Positions 26,977 to 35,328 are shown, counted from the first letter of the stretch. The stretch is 64,000 nt of DNA from Thermococcus indicus (GCF_006274605.1 NZ_CP040846.1:682001-746000); one strand, 5' to 3'. Made by a program: numbers and translations. The notes: generated by a model from the sequence alone, not told the origin.

Positions 26977-28172
26977 CTTCTCAAACTTTTCATCAGCTCC
27001 TCCATGACGCCGAGGAAGGTCTCAACTTCTTCGAGGCTGTTGTAGACGTGGAACGAGGCTCTAACCGTACCGTTTATTCCGAGCCTCTTCATGACGGGCA
27101 GAGCACAGTGGTGGCCGCTCCTCACCATGATGTTGTGGTTGTCGAGGACCGCGGCAACGTCGTGGGGGTGAAGGCCGGGGACGTTGAAGCTCACCACACC
27201 GGCATGCTTCCTCAGGTTCCTCGGCCCGTACCACGGCACTTCAAGCTCATCGAGGCCCTCTGTTATTCTCTTGACTAGCTTGTGCTCCTGTCTTTCGATC
27301 TTGTCTACCCCTATTTTCTCGATGTACCTTATTCCTGCGGCGAGGCCTATTGCACCGCCTATGTTTGGTGTCCCCGCCTCGAACCTTTCCGGCGGCTCGG
27401 TCAGCTTGTAGCCCTCCAGTCCAACGTCCTCTATCGTTCCCCCGCCTATCAGTGGAGGCTCAAAAGCCTCAAAGAACTCCTCGTTGATGTAGAGAACGCC
27501 TATGCCAGTTGGTCCCATCGGCCCCTTGTGGCCGGAAAGCCCCAGGAAATCCGCTTGGAGCTTCCTCACGTCCACCTCCATATGGCCGGCGCTCTGGGCG
27601 GCATCGACGACGAATATCGCTCCAGCTTCTTTGGCCATCTTGCCGAGCTCCTCGACCTCGTGGATAACTCCGAGGGCGTTGGAGACGTGCTGAACAGCGA
27701 CCAGCTTCGCGCCCTTAATCTTCTTCTCCGCGTCGCTCAAATCTAGGTTGCCCTCGTCGTCGCCTTCTATGTACTCAAGCTTGAGGCCGAGCTTTTTCGC
27801 TAACCTCTGCCAGGGGAGCAGATCAGAGTGGTGCTCGTAGGGGGTCGTCACTATCCTGTCGCCGGGCTTGAATATGCCCTCCAGACCGAGGGCAACCAGA
27901 TTGAGGCTCTCGCTGGTGTTCTTGGTGAAGACTATCTCCTCGAACTTGGCGTTGAGGAAATCTGCAACCACCTTTCTGCTCTCCTCGTACTTGTGGGTCG
28001 CCATCTGGGAGAGCCTGTGTATTCCCCTGTGGACGTTGGCGCGGTACCTGAGGTAGTACTCGTCCATCGCCTCTATAACAGGCTTCGGCGTGAGTGAAGT
28101 GGCCGTGTTGTCGAAGTATATGACCTCCTCGGTCAGCGGAATGTCCTTCCTAACATCCTCAGGAATTTTCAT
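26973..28172 (-). CDS. SufS/CsdA-like cysteine desulfurase
   Basis: A 399-residue class V aminotransferase-fold enzyme that removes sulfur from cysteine for Fe-S cluster or thio-cofactor assembly. Evidence is the N-terminal VIYFDNTATSLTPKPVIEAM, the PLP-binding Lys216 in LSGHKGPMGPTG and the persulfide-carrying Cys356 in SGHHCALP, in the group II (SufS) arrangement. The length is typical. The ATG overlaps the upstream stop as ATGA, so it is coupled to the 97-residue protein before it. The nearby hyp cluster would need Fe-S sulfur, but the link is inferred. Confidence 0.92.
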   Translation of the reverse strand: MKIPEDVRKDIPLTEEVIYFDNTATSLTPKPVIEAMDEYYLRYRANVHRGIHRLSQMATHKYEESRKVVADFLNAKFEEIVFTKNTSESLNLVALGLEGIFKPGDRIVTTPYEHHSDLLPWQRLAKKLGLKLEYIEGDDEGNLDLSDAEKKIKGAKLVAVQHVSNALGVIHEVEELGKMAKEAGAIFVVDAAQSAGHMEVDVRKLQADFLGLSGHKGPMGPTGIGVLYINEEFFEAFEPPLIGGGTIEDVGLEGYKLTEPPERFEAGTPNIGGAIGLAAGIRYIEKIGVDKIERQEHKLVKRITEGLDELEVPWYGPRNLRKHAGVVSFNVPGLHPHDVAAVLDNHNIMVRSGHHCALPVMKRLGINGTVRASFHVYNSLEEVETFLGVMEELMKSLRS

Positions 28173-28462
28173 GAAATCACCTCCAGAACTCCAGCGCAGT
28201 CGTATATTATTCGAGCGAGCTCCTCGCCCTTCTTTGAGTCCTCGAGGAGCTTGATTATTATCTTGCCACTTGGATAGACACTCGTCTCGTAGCCATCCAT
28301 CTCAAGGATCAGCATCATGCCCGGCAGGAGCTTCTTCACGGTGTAACCCTTCTCCCTCAGGCACTGGGCAGTTCTCGTCAGGTCTATCTTCACCTGGCGC
28401 TCCCAAGAATAGCCGCTTATGACGACTCCCTTCATCGTTACGCAGGGCTTTGCGATTATCAT
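28169..28462 (-). CDS. Small conserved protein coupled to the cysteine desulfurase
   Basis: A 97-residue protein of unknown family. It has an alpha/beta pattern, two cysteines (CVTMKG near the N-terminus and IIYDCAG near the C-terminus) and a YPSGKIIIKL strand reminiscent of TBP-like or helix-grip folds, though I cannot assign it. The ATG at 28462 has GGTGGGG upstream; a GTG nine bases earlier is possible. Its stop overlaps the desulfurase start as ATGA, which suggests a functional pairing. Confidence 0.65.
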   Translation of the reverse strand: MIIAKPCVTMKGVVISGYSWERQVKIDLTRTAQCLREKGYTVKKLLPGMMLILEMDGYETSVYPSGKIIIKLLEDSKKGEELARIIYDCAGVLEVIS

Positions 28463-28552
28463 CTTCCCCACCGGTTCGAAATTGGAAAAAGAGCCTTATA
28501 CGGCTTTCCCAAACCGAAGGTTAAGGACAAAAGTGGGAATCAGGAAAAGGGC

Positions 28553-29569
28553 TCAGCAGACCCTCGGAACCGGGTCTCCGGCCGGCGGCTCAAGGAAGCG
28601 TTTTCCTCCTATTCCCGTCTCGACCAGAACTTTACCTCTGTAGTCCCCTATGACCTCACCTATTACCGCCGCGTTCCTACCCTTCTCAGTGCGCCTCATA
28701 GCTTCCAGCGCTTCCTCCGCGTGCTCCCTTGGAACGACCATGACGACCTTGCCCTCGTTGGCGACATCGAAGGGGCTTATTCCGAGCATGTCGCTCGCGG
28801 CCCTGACCTCCGGCCTGACGGGGACATCTGCCTCCCTTATGAGTATGCCCACGTTGGCCTTCCTCGCCATCTCGTTGAGGGCGTTGCTCAAGCCACCCCT
28901 GGTTGGGTCCTTCATCGCATGAACCTTCTCCCAGCCTATTGCTTTGGCTACCGCCTCAACGACCTCCCATATAGGGGCAACGTCACTCTCAAGCTCGGTC
29001 TCGAAGGCTATGCCTTCCCTATGGCTCATCAAAGCTATCCCGTGGTCGCCAACGGTGCCGCTGACGAGAACGACGTCGCCAACTTTCGCCCCGGCGTCGC
29101 TCACCGGCCTCTCGGCGATTCCGATTCCTGCCGTTATGACAAAGATACCTATCCCGTCCTCGACGACCTTGGTGTCACCGGTGACTATGGGAACGGGCAC
29201 CTCCTTGGCGGTCTCGTCCATTGAGCGGAGGATTCTCTTCAGGTCTTCCCCGTCGAAGCCTTCGCCAATTATCATGGAGTTGGCTAGGGCGAGGGGCTTT
29301 GCTCCCATAACTGCTAGATCGTTCACCGTCCCGCTGACGGCCAATCTACCAATGTCTCCGCCCGGGAAGAAGAGCGGCCTGACCGTGTGGCCGTCTATCG
29401 TGAAGACGATGTGCTTATCGCCAAAGGGTATCGTTGCCCCGTCGTCAAGGGCGTCTAAGCCTATCCCCCCGGCCGATTTTAGGCTCAGGTTTTTGAGTAT
29501 AACGTCCCTCAGGAGCTCTTCCATTATCTCTCCGCCTGCCCCGTGTTCGAGCTTTATCTTCTCAACCAT
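28553..29569 (-). CDS. hypE: Hydrogenase maturation factor HypE
   Basis: HypE dehydrates the thiocarbamate on its C-terminal cysteine to a thiocyanate, the source of the CN ligands of the [NiFe] centre. The 338-residue protein has the PurM-like ATP-binding fold (KLEHGAGGEIMEELL at the start, GTVNDLAVMGA, MKDPTRGGLSNALNE) and ends with the required PRVC. I chose the ATG at 29569 because GGAGG lies seven bases before it and HypE of Thermococcus kodakarensis is 338 residues as I recall; an ATG at 29575 overlaps the upstream stop and is the alternative. It is coupled to a HEPN/MNT pair. Confidence 0.95.
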   Translation of the reverse strand: MVEKIKLEHGAGGEIMEELLRDVILKNLSLKSAGGIGLDALDDGATIPFGDKHIVFTIDGHTVRPLFFPGGDIGRLAVSGTVNDLAVMGAKPLALANSMIIGEGFDGEDLKRILRSMDETAKEVPVPIVTGDTKVVEDGIGIFVITAGIGIAERPVSDAGAKVGDVVLVSGTVGDHGIALMSHREGIAFETELESDVAPIWEVVEAVAKAIGWEKVHAMKDPTRGGLSNALNEMARKANVGILIREADVPVRPEVRAASDMLGISPFDVANEGKVVMVVPREHAEEALEAMRRTEKGRNAAVIGEVIGDYRGKVLVETGIGGKRFLEPPAGDPVPRVC

Positions 29570-29571
29570 AC

Positions 29572-29967
29572 TCATTCCTCCAAAAAGCCTTTGAATGAGA
29601 GGTAACGCCTCGTGAATTCAAGGAACTCCTCGGCGTGCTTAATCTGTTGCAGGGATGTTTCCTCAGGGATGTCGTTCATCACAGAGTAGTCACCTACCTG
29701 CCTCACCTCAAAGGCAAGCGTGATGTAGGTAAAGAACTTGTGGGGAACTTCGCCGGTCTTCACGAACTCCCTTCCGAGGAGGGCTATAACAGCGGAATGC
29801 TTCGAAACGCTTATCCCCTTCGTTAGCAGAATGGCCTCAGCGCAGTAGAACATGGTATAATAAGCCCTTGAAACCGCGAAGTCGTACATGCCACTCTCGT
29901 GGAGTGTTCTTGCCGCTTCGAGACTTCTCTCTGCCTTATTAATCATCAAAGGAATTCTCTCTTTCAT
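29572..29967 (-). CDS. HEPN domain protein (pair 1)
   Basis: A 131-residue all-helical protein with the HEPN pattern (RSLEAARTLHESGMYDFAVSRAYYTMFYCAEAILL). In HEPN/MNT modules this partner is a ribonuclease toxin or a nucleotide-binding accessory. The classical R-x4-6-H RNase motif is not obvious, so activity is uncertain. The start overlaps the MNT stop by 4 bases (ATGA), and its own stop overlaps an ATG of hypE. This places a putative toxin-antitoxin module in the same transcript as hypE. Confidence 0.82.
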   Translation of the reverse strand: MKERIPLMINKAERSLEAARTLHESGMYDFAVSRAYYTMFYCAEAILLTKGISVSKHSAVIALLGREFVKTGEVPHKFFTYITLAFEVRQVGDYSVMNDIPEETSLQQIKHAEEFLEFTRRYLSFKGFLEE

Positions 29968-30290
29968 ATCCTGACCCCCTCGGTATTAACGTTCCATATC
30001 AACGGGTCGCTCGACATTTTGGGGTTCTCAACGTATGGAATCAGTGAGAACACAACACCGTACTTCAGAACCAATTCCGCCGAAAGCTCGCCAATTCTTT
30101 CAAGTTTCTCGACGCTCGGCCAGTTCTTGACCACCACCAGAACATCAACGTCGCTGTCTTCCCTCGCCTCTCCCCTCGCGTAGGAGCCGAAGAGGATGAC
30201 CTCCACCAAGTCATCGCCGAGAATTTCTTGCAGGCTGGACTTTACCTCGCGCAGGATCTTTTCCAGTTCTTCTCTCTGGATTACGGGCAT
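29964..30290 (-). CDS. MNT nucleotidyltransferase domain protein (pair 1)
   Basis: A 108-residue minimal nucleotidyltransferase with ILFGSYARGEAREDSDVDVLVVV, which supplies the GSxxR and SDxD metal-binding residues. In HEPN/MNT systems the MNT protein neutralises HEPN, in some cases by AMPylation. The ATG at 30290 with GGTGTGAG upstream was chosen over the GTG three bases earlier. It overlaps the HEPN gene by 4 bases. Confidence 0.82.
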   Translation of the reverse strand: MPVIQREELEKILREVKSSLQEILGDDLVEVILFGSYARGEAREDSDVDVLVVVKNWPSVEKLERIGELSAELVLKYGVVFSLIPYVENPKMSSDPLIWNVNTEGVRI

Positions 30291-30339
30291 CACTCACACC
30301 CATCTAATGATTGCCTTTTTCTGGTTAAATCCTTTCCCT

Positions 30340-32658
30340 TTACAGCATCAGGTCCTCCCTCGTGAGGTATCCCTCGAGGTAAAGTCCGCCGAGGAAGGCC
30401 TGGCCGACGTTTATCCCGTTATCGCCGCGCGGAACCTCGTGGGTCGTGTGGAAGCTCAAGCCGGCGGCCTCAACGATCTTTCTGGCGGTCTTGACTATCA
30501 GCTCGTTGAAGGCGACGCCGCCGCTTATTCCAACGTTCTTGACCCCGAACTCCTTAGCTTTCTCCACGGCGGTTTCTGCGAAGGCCCTTCCGAGGGCGAG
30601 GTGGAGGGAGTAGGCTATGTCCGCCGGGCTGGCTGTGTCGATGACGTCGAGTGCCTGGGCAAAGAGCTCTTCCACCCTTATCAGCTCTCCCTCAACGGGA
30701 ACCTCAAACTTCAGATCGTTCTTCCCGCGCATCGCGAAGCTCTCCAGCTTCATCGCCGGCTCGCCTTCGTAGTGCCTTCTGTACGCCACGTTGAGGAGAA
30801 CAGAGAATGCATCCAGCACCCTGCCGGTTGAGGAGGCGTAGCCCGTGTTGACCTCCTTTGCCAGCTGGGTAAGTATTACCTCGAACTCCACCTTTCCGTA
30901 GCGGAGGCTCTCGATGGCCTTCGGGCAGCATCTCTCTATTATCCCCTCGAGCTCATCTATGCTGTAAACCTTGCTCAGAATACCCATCAGGGCCCTTAGC
31001 GGGTAGTAACTGGCCAAATCTCCGCCCGGGAGCGGGTAGTAGTCTATGTGGGCCAATCTCTCAACGTCCTCGTAGCTCAGGTATATTACCTCGCCGCCCC
31101 AGGTGTTTCCATCCGTCCCGTAGCCGACGCCGTCAACGGCTATGCCTATCATCTCGTCCAGCTTCCGCTCGGCCATGACGCTCGCTATGTGTGCGTAGTG
31201 GTGCTGCACCTGGAGGAACTCCACGTTCAGCTCGTTGGCCATCTCCATGGCCAGCTTTGTCGTGTTGTAGCTCGGGTGCAGGTCGGCTATTATGAGGTCG
31301 AACCCGTCCACGCGGAGGATTCTCTTGAAGTGTTCTATGGCCTCTCCCATGAACTCGAGGACTTCGACCTTCGAGGTGTTCCCGATGTACTGGCTGGGGT
31401 AAACCTTCCCGTTTTTGGCGACGCCGAAGGCGTTGAGAAGCTCCGCCCCGACGGCCAAGCCGCGGTAGTTGAAGGGTATCTCTACGGGCAGCGGCACGAA
31501 GCCGCGGGAGCGCCTTATCACCGCCCTCCTTCCGTTGACGAACCTGATGACGCTGTCATCCGCGCGGTTGAGTATCTTCCTGTTGTGGAGGAGGAAGTAG
31601 TCCGCGACATCCTTCAGCTCCTCGAAGGCCCGGTCGTTGTCCTTGACCATCGGCATTCCCGGGTAGTTCGCAGAGGTCATGACGTAGACTTTGCTTTTGC
31701 TCCAGTGGAAGAGTATGTAATGCGTTCCCGCGTAGGGGAGCATGACGCCTATGGTGTGAAGTCCCGGCGCGAGGTTCTCCGGCAGGGGAAACGGCTCCTT
31801 CTTGCGGAGCGTTACTATTGGCCTCCTGTAGGAGGTCAGCTCCTCGAGTTCCTCTCTGCTTAAGAAGGAGAACTCCTCAATCGTCTCGACGTCCTTCGCC
31901 ATTATCGCGAAGGGCTTCTGGGGTCTGTGGGTTCTCCTCCTCAGCTCCGCAACAGCTTCCTCGTTGGTGGCGTCACAGGCGAGGTGTATTCCACCGATCC
32001 CCTTGATGGCGACGATGTAGCCCTTGTCTATCAGCTCCGCCGCCTTTTTCAGCGGGTCGCCGATGATTTCATCTCCATCATTCGTGTAGAGCCGGTAGCT
32101 CGGCCCGCAGACCGGACAGCAGACGGGTTCCGCATGGTAGCGCCTGTTGAGAGGATCCCTGTACTCGCTCTCGCAGTAGTCGCACATCGGGAACTCTCTC
32201 ATCGTGGTGTTGATTCTATCGTAGGGCAGATCCTCGATGATTGTAAACCTGGGCCCACAGTTGGTGCAGACGATGAAGGGATACATATAGCGCTTGTCCG
32301 TCGGGTCAAAGAGCTCCCTCAGACAGTCTTCACAGATGGCTATATCGGGCGGGATTATCGAGTCCCCGCCTTCCCCGCCCTGGGAGCTCTTCTCGATGTA
32401 GAAGCGGTCGAAGCCCTGGGGTGGAAGCTCCCTCTTTCTTATTGTCTCTATCCGCGCGAGTGGGGGAAGCTTCTCCCTGAGGTCTCGCAGAAAAGACTCT
32501 ACCTCCTCCTCCCTGCCCTCGACGACTATCTCAACCCCCGCATCGCCGAGGTTCTTGACGTAGCCCCTCAGGTTGTTTTCATGGGCGATTCTGTAGACGA
32601 AGGGCCGAAATCCGACGGCCTGAACGATGCCCTGAACGTGAAGCCGGTAAGCCTTCAT
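30340..32658 (-). CDS. hypF: Hydrogenase maturation carbamoyltransferase HypF
   Basis: HypF transfers a carbamoyl group from carbamoyl phosphate, via carbamoyl-AMP, to HypE. The 772-residue protein shows the full domain order: N-terminal acylphosphatase domain (HVQGIVQAVGFRPFVYR), two zinc fingers (CxxC-x18-CxxC type, CEDC through CGPR and CDYC through CGPS), a YrdC-like domain (AAELIDKGYIVAIKGIGGIHLACD) and a C-terminal Kae1-like domain with HHYAH and GISGGVAFNE. The ATG at 32658 follows GGTGAGAGGA; a GTG at 32667 is less likely. The promoter has TATA at 32691-32700 and an exact SurR consensus just upstream, predicting activation without sulfur. Confidence 0.96.
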   Translation of the reverse strand: MKAYRLHVQGIVQAVGFRPFVYRIAHENNLRGYVKNLGDAGVEIVVEGREEEVESFLRDLREKLPPLARIETIRKRELPPQGFDRFYIEKSSQGGEGGDSIIPPDIAICEDCLRELFDPTDKRYMYPFIVCTNCGPRFTIIEDLPYDRINTTMREFPMCDYCESEYRDPLNRRYHAEPVCCPVCGPSYRLYTNDGDEIIGDPLKKAAELIDKGYIVAIKGIGGIHLACDATNEEAVAELRRRTHRPQKPFAIMAKDVETIEEFSFLSREELEELTSYRRPIVTLRKKEPFPLPENLAPGLHTIGVMLPYAGTHYILFHWSKSKVYVMTSANYPGMPMVKDNDRAFEELKDVADYFLLHNRKILNRADDSVIRFVNGRRAVIRRSRGFVPLPVEIPFNYRGLAVGAELLNAFGVAKNGKVYPSQYIGNTSKVEVLEFMGEAIEHFKRILRVDGFDLIIADLHPSYNTTKLAMEMANELNVEFLQVQHHYAHIASVMAERKLDEMIGIAVDGVGYGTDGNTWGGEVIYLSYEDVERLAHIDYYPLPGGDLASYYPLRALMGILSKVYSIDELEGIIERCCPKAIESLRYGKVEFEVILTQLAKEVNTGYASSTGRVLDAFSVLLNVAYRRHYEGEPAMKLESFAMRGKNDLKFEVPVEGELIRVEELFAQALDVIDTASPADIAYSLHLALGRAFAETAVEKAKEFGVKNVGISGGVAFNELIVKTARKIVEAAGLSFHTTHEVPRGDNGINVGQAFLGGLYLEGYLTREDLML

Positions 32659-32707
32659 TCCTCTCACCGGTTTCTTCTTGGTAATCCGGGCCTTTATAGG
32701 TTTCTAA

Positions 32708-32724
32708 AACCAAAAGTTAAAAAC
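32708..32724 (-). promoter_or_regulatory. SurR-type activator site upstream of hypF
   Basis: On the minus strand GTTTTTAACTTTTGGTT matches GTT-N3-AAC-N5-GTT exactly. It ends about 8 bases upstream of the hypF TATA element (CCTATAAAGG, 32691-32700), the position from which SurR activates hydrogenase genes in Pyrococcus. Identified by eye. Confidence 0.68.
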
Positions 32725-32733
32725 CGGGGAGGA

Positions 32734-32750
32734 GTTTTCAACCTTTGGTG
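32734..32750 (+). promoter_or_regulatory. Second SurR-like site between hypD and hypF
   Basis: GTTTTCAACCTTTGGTG contains the GTT-N3-AAC core and differs from the extended consensus only in the final base. It ends directly at the hypD stop codon (32751) and lies 10 bases from the exact site, so the two may bind SurR together. Confidence 0.45.
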
Positions 32751-33869
32751 TCAGAACAAAGCTCCGTACTTGTAGAAGATGCTGCAGGTTCCTTCGTATG
32801 AGACCATGCACGGCCCTATTGGGCTCCGCGGCGTGCATGTCTTGCCGAAGTGCGGGCACTGGGGAGGCAGCGCCAGACCGCGAAGGATGGCGCCGCAGAT
32901 GCAGCCCTTTTCGAGGTCTGGAAGCTTTGGAACCTCCGGGTCGTAGTACGTCCTTATCTCCAGCTCTTTCCATTCCTTCTTCAGCTCAAGCCCGCTTTCG
33001 GGTATGGTTCCGAGGGCGCGCCACCTGGCGTCGGTGACGTCGAAGAACTTATCGATAAGCCTCTGAGCCGTTACGTTGCCCTCGTACTTGACAACCCTCG
33101 TGTACTCGTTGAGTATCTTCACCTCGCCGTTCTTAACCATCCGTATGAGGAGCAGAATAGCCATCAGCATGTCCACGGGCTCGAAGCCCGCTATGACCTG
33201 CGGTATGCCGTAGTCGGTCGTTATGTACTCCCAGCCTCTAACGCCTATTATCGTTGAGACGTGACCCGGGTCTATGAGCCCGTGGAAGCGCGTTCCGGCC
33301 TTCACGAGGGCCTCAACGGCTGGGGGAGTTAGGCGGTGGACGGAGTATATCTTGAAGTTTTCAAGCCCCTCCTCCACGACGGCGTTCAGCATTCCAGCGG
33401 CTGGGGCAGTAGTCGTCTCAAAGCCGGGACTGAAGTGCACGACAGTTCTGTCGGGGTTCTCCTTGGCAATCCTGTAGGTGTCGAATATGGAATAGACGAC
33501 CCTGACATCGTAGCCCTCGCTCTTGAGGTCCGCAAAGCTTCCAAGGGGAGTTGGGATTTTGTACATGTCCCCGAAGGTGGTCAGGATTATCCTATCTCCC
33601 TCCGCGTAGGCCTCCTTCATTATCTCGCGCATCTTGACGATGTCCTCGACGGGGGTTATGCAGACAGGACAGCCCGGCCCGCTGACTATCTTGACGTTCT
33701 CCGGCAAAAGCGAGCGTATTCCGGAGCGGGTTACGGTATCCTCGTGCGTCCCGCAGACGTGCATGAAGCGGAGCTCATCGAGACCCTTCGCCTCCTCGCG
33801 TATCTTCCTCACGACCTTCTGGGCCAGCTCCCTGTCCTTGAAGGCGTTCAGGACGTCGGTCACGTTCAT
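32751..33869 (-). CDS. hypD: Hydrogenase maturation factor HypD
   Basis: HypD is the [4Fe-4S] scaffold on which, with HypC, the Fe(CN)2CO unit is assembled. The 372-residue protein has the conserved cysteine motifs FMHVCGTHE, SGPGCPVCITP and, near the C-terminus, GCICGAILRGLALPPQCPHFGKTC. The ATG at 33869 overlaps the hypC stop as ATGA; a much longer frame from 34088 covers hypC in the wrong frame and is not real. The length matches HypD of T. kodakarensis as I recall it. Confidence 0.96.
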   Translation of the reverse strand: MNVTDVLNAFKDRELAQKVVRKIREEAKGLDELRFMHVCGTHEDTVTRSGIRSLLPENVKIVSGPGCPVCITPVEDIVKMREIMKEAYAEGDRIILTTFGDMYKIPTPLGSFADLKSEGYDVRVVYSIFDTYRIAKENPDRTVVHFSPGFETTTAPAAGMLNAVVEEGLENFKIYSVHRLTPPAVEALVKAGTRFHGLIDPGHVSTIIGVRGWEYITTDYGIPQVIAGFEPVDMLMAILLLIRMVKNGEVKILNEYTRVVKYEGNVTAQRLIDKFFDVTDARWRALGTIPESGLELKKEWKELEIRTYYDPEVPKLPDLEKGCICGAILRGLALPPQCPHFGKTCTPRSPIGPCMVSYEGTCSIFYKYGALF

Positions 33870-34090
33870 CCCTCCAATGCCCGCTCGACCTCTGCCCACG
33901 CCTCGAGTATCTCCAGTGCCCTCTTCTCGTCGAGCCTCTCTATCGCGAAGCCCGTGTGAACTATGACGTAGTTCCCAACCTCGACGTTCGGAAGCAAATC
34001 CAGGCGAACCTCCCGCCTCACGCCTCCAAAATCTACAACCGCGGTTTTTCCGTCGATTTCGATGATCTTTCCCGGAATCGCTAAGCACAT
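33866..34090 (-). CDS. hypC: Hydrogenase maturation chaperone HypC
   Basis: Small chaperone (74 residues) that carries the Fe(CN)2CO moiety from HypD to the hydrogenase large subunit. The start at 34090 is fixed by biology: HypC must begin Met-Cys, and this start gives MCLAIPGKIIEID with the essential Cys2. An upstream GTG at 34099 would bury that cysteine. GTGAGGGAA precedes the ATG. It is translationally coupled to hypD. Confidence 0.95.
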   Translation of the reverse strand: MCLAIPGKIIEIDGKTAVVDFGGVRREVRLDLLPNVEVGNYVIVHTGFAIERLDEKRALEILEAWAEVERALEG

Positions 34091-34138
34091 TTCCCTCACC
34101 TGTGATTAGTTCGCGGCCGCCTTTTTAGGGGTTTTTTA

Positions 34139-34155
34139 AACCTCTGGTTTTCAAC
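34139..34155 (-). promoter_or_regulatory. SurR-type activator site upstream of hypCD
   Basis: On the minus strand GTTGAAAACCAGAGGTT matches GTT-N3-AAC-N5-GTT exactly and runs into the TATA element GGTTTAAAAAAC (34131-34142). It overlaps the stop codon of the upstream protease gene (34151-34153). The upstream placement predicts activation of hypCD when sulfur is absent. Confidence 0.65.
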
Positions 34156-34624
34156 CACCTCCGAGGGCCCCGGCCAGCGATTCTGCGAGTGTTTTCGCCC
34201 GTTCGATTATAATCTCGCTCGGCTCTTGGAAGAGGCCCAGAACGGCCGGCTGGCAGCCGATGAGGACGAACTCCGCGTTGAGGCGTGTCTTCAGGTAGCC
34301 CACCAGAACCTTGAGCGGCAGGCTGTGGGTCGAGACGGCCTCGCCGAGGGTTCCCTCCGGATCGGCGACTATGACTTCCCCGTGCTCCCCGCCGAAGTCA
34401 ACGGCATCGACGAAGATAACCAGGTCGGGCTTGAAGTTGGTTATTTTTCCGGTGTAGCTCTCCGGAACCTCGCCGCAGTTCAGAACGAGGACGTTTGGGC
34501 TATTCACGAGTTCTTTCAGCCTCTCGGCGACGATGACGCCGAAGGCATCGTCCCCCCTAACATCGTTACCTATGCCACAGACGACGACCCGCTTGGCCTT
34601 CCTGAGGAGTTCGGGGAGCTCCAT
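34151..34624 (-). CDS. Hydrogenase maturation protease (HycI/HyaD-like)
   Basis: A 157-residue endopeptidase that removes the C-terminal extension of a [NiFe]-hydrogenase large subunit after nickel insertion. It has the family motif VVVCGIGNDVRGDDAFGV near residues 13-30, with Glu/Asp residues expected to read nickel occupancy, and VIFVDAVDFGGEHGE in the middle. Which hydrogenase it serves cannot be told. It lies 3 bases after the HEPN gene of pair 2 and directly before the hypC promoter. Confidence 0.88.
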   Translation of the reverse strand: MELPELLRKAKRVVVCGIGNDVRGDDAFGVIVAERLKELVNSPNVLVLNCGEVPESYTGKITNFKPDLVIFVDAVDFGGEHGEVIVADPEGTLGEAVSTHSLPLKVLVGYLKTRLNAEFVLIGCQPAVLGLFQEPSEIIIERAKTLAESLAGALGGG

Positions 34625-34627
34625 AAT

Positions 34628-34999
34628 TCATTCCTCCATCCGCTGAATGATAAAATCCAAAACCTGTTTCGCGATTTTTATCGCTTCCTCCGCCAGTTCT
34701 TTTGGTACGGTGTGGTAACCGGGATATCTGACTTCGACGGCAAAGTCCGAGAGATAGTGAGCCCCGAGGTTATAGAGCTCCTCAAAAGAGGGGTCTATTT
34801 CCTTACACCTTTCAATGAGGTACGCTATGTCGTGGGTTCTTACCAGCGGTTTATCATTTTTAAGAAGGAATGCCTTCAGGAACTTCTCAACGGCCTGCTG
34901 GGCGTGAAATGCAGCGTAGTCCGGAATATCGTTCTCCACTGCGAGTTCGGCTAACTTGAGGTCGTCTTCTCCCTTTCGTATCCAATCGAGGTAGCTCAT
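34628..34999 (-). CDS. HEPN domain protein (pair 2)
   Basis: A 123-residue helical protein with clear HEPN features (WIRKGEDDLKLAELAVEND and YAAFHAQQAVEKFLKAFLL). It overlaps the MNT gene by 4 bases (ATGA) and is followed after 3 bases by the hydrogenase protease gene. It differs in sequence from the HEPN protein of pair 1, so this is a separate module and not a recent duplicate. Confidence 0.85.
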   Translation of the reverse strand: MSYLDWIRKGEDDLKLAELAVENDIPDYAAFHAQQAVEKFLKAFLLKNDKPLVRTHDIAYLIERCKEIDPSFEELYNLGAHYLSDFAVEVRYPGYHTVPKELAEEAIKIAKQVLDFIIQRMEE

Positions 35000-35328
35000 A
35001 CGGGGATACCCTCCCGAAGGGCGTAGTAGTAGATGTACTCCTTTGAGTCCCTGAGCCTTTCAAGCTCCTCTTTGGATACAACGAGGATGTCCATGGCGAG
35101 GCCCTTCTTTGCCAGCCTCTTCCTTATTTCTCCAGTAAGATGCAGTCTTTTTTTCCATTCCACCCTGCCATCTGTGACGAGCAGAATATCCCAGTCACTG
35201 CCTTCTTTAGCGGTGCCCTTGGCCCTTGACCCAAAGAGTATTATCTCAACTACACCGACTCCCTGCTCCCCGCAGACGTTAATAACTGTATCATGGATCA
35301 GCTTCCGCACTTCCACACTTCCACCCAT
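34996..35328 (-). CDS. MNT nucleotidyltransferase domain protein (pair 2)
   Basis: A 110-residue nucleotidyltransferase-fold protein with VEIILFGSRAKGTAKEGSDWDILLV, which has the GSxxK/R and SDxD residues. It is the likely antitoxin of the HEPN partner. The ATG at 35328 lacks a good ribosome site; a GTG at 35316 preceded by GGTGG is a credible alternative that would shorten the protein by four residues. Confidence 0.83.
   Translation of the reverse strand: MGGSVEVRKLIHDTVINVCGEQGVGVVEIILFGSRAKGTAKEGSDWDILLVTDGRVEWKKRLHLTGEIRKRLAKKGLAMDILVVSKEELERLRDSKEYIYYYALREGIPV

Noticed and set aside
33870-34088. N-terminal extension of hypD to 34088
   Set aside because: This part is hypC read in the wrong frame. 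The HypD start at 33869 overlaps the hypC stop and gives the normal length.
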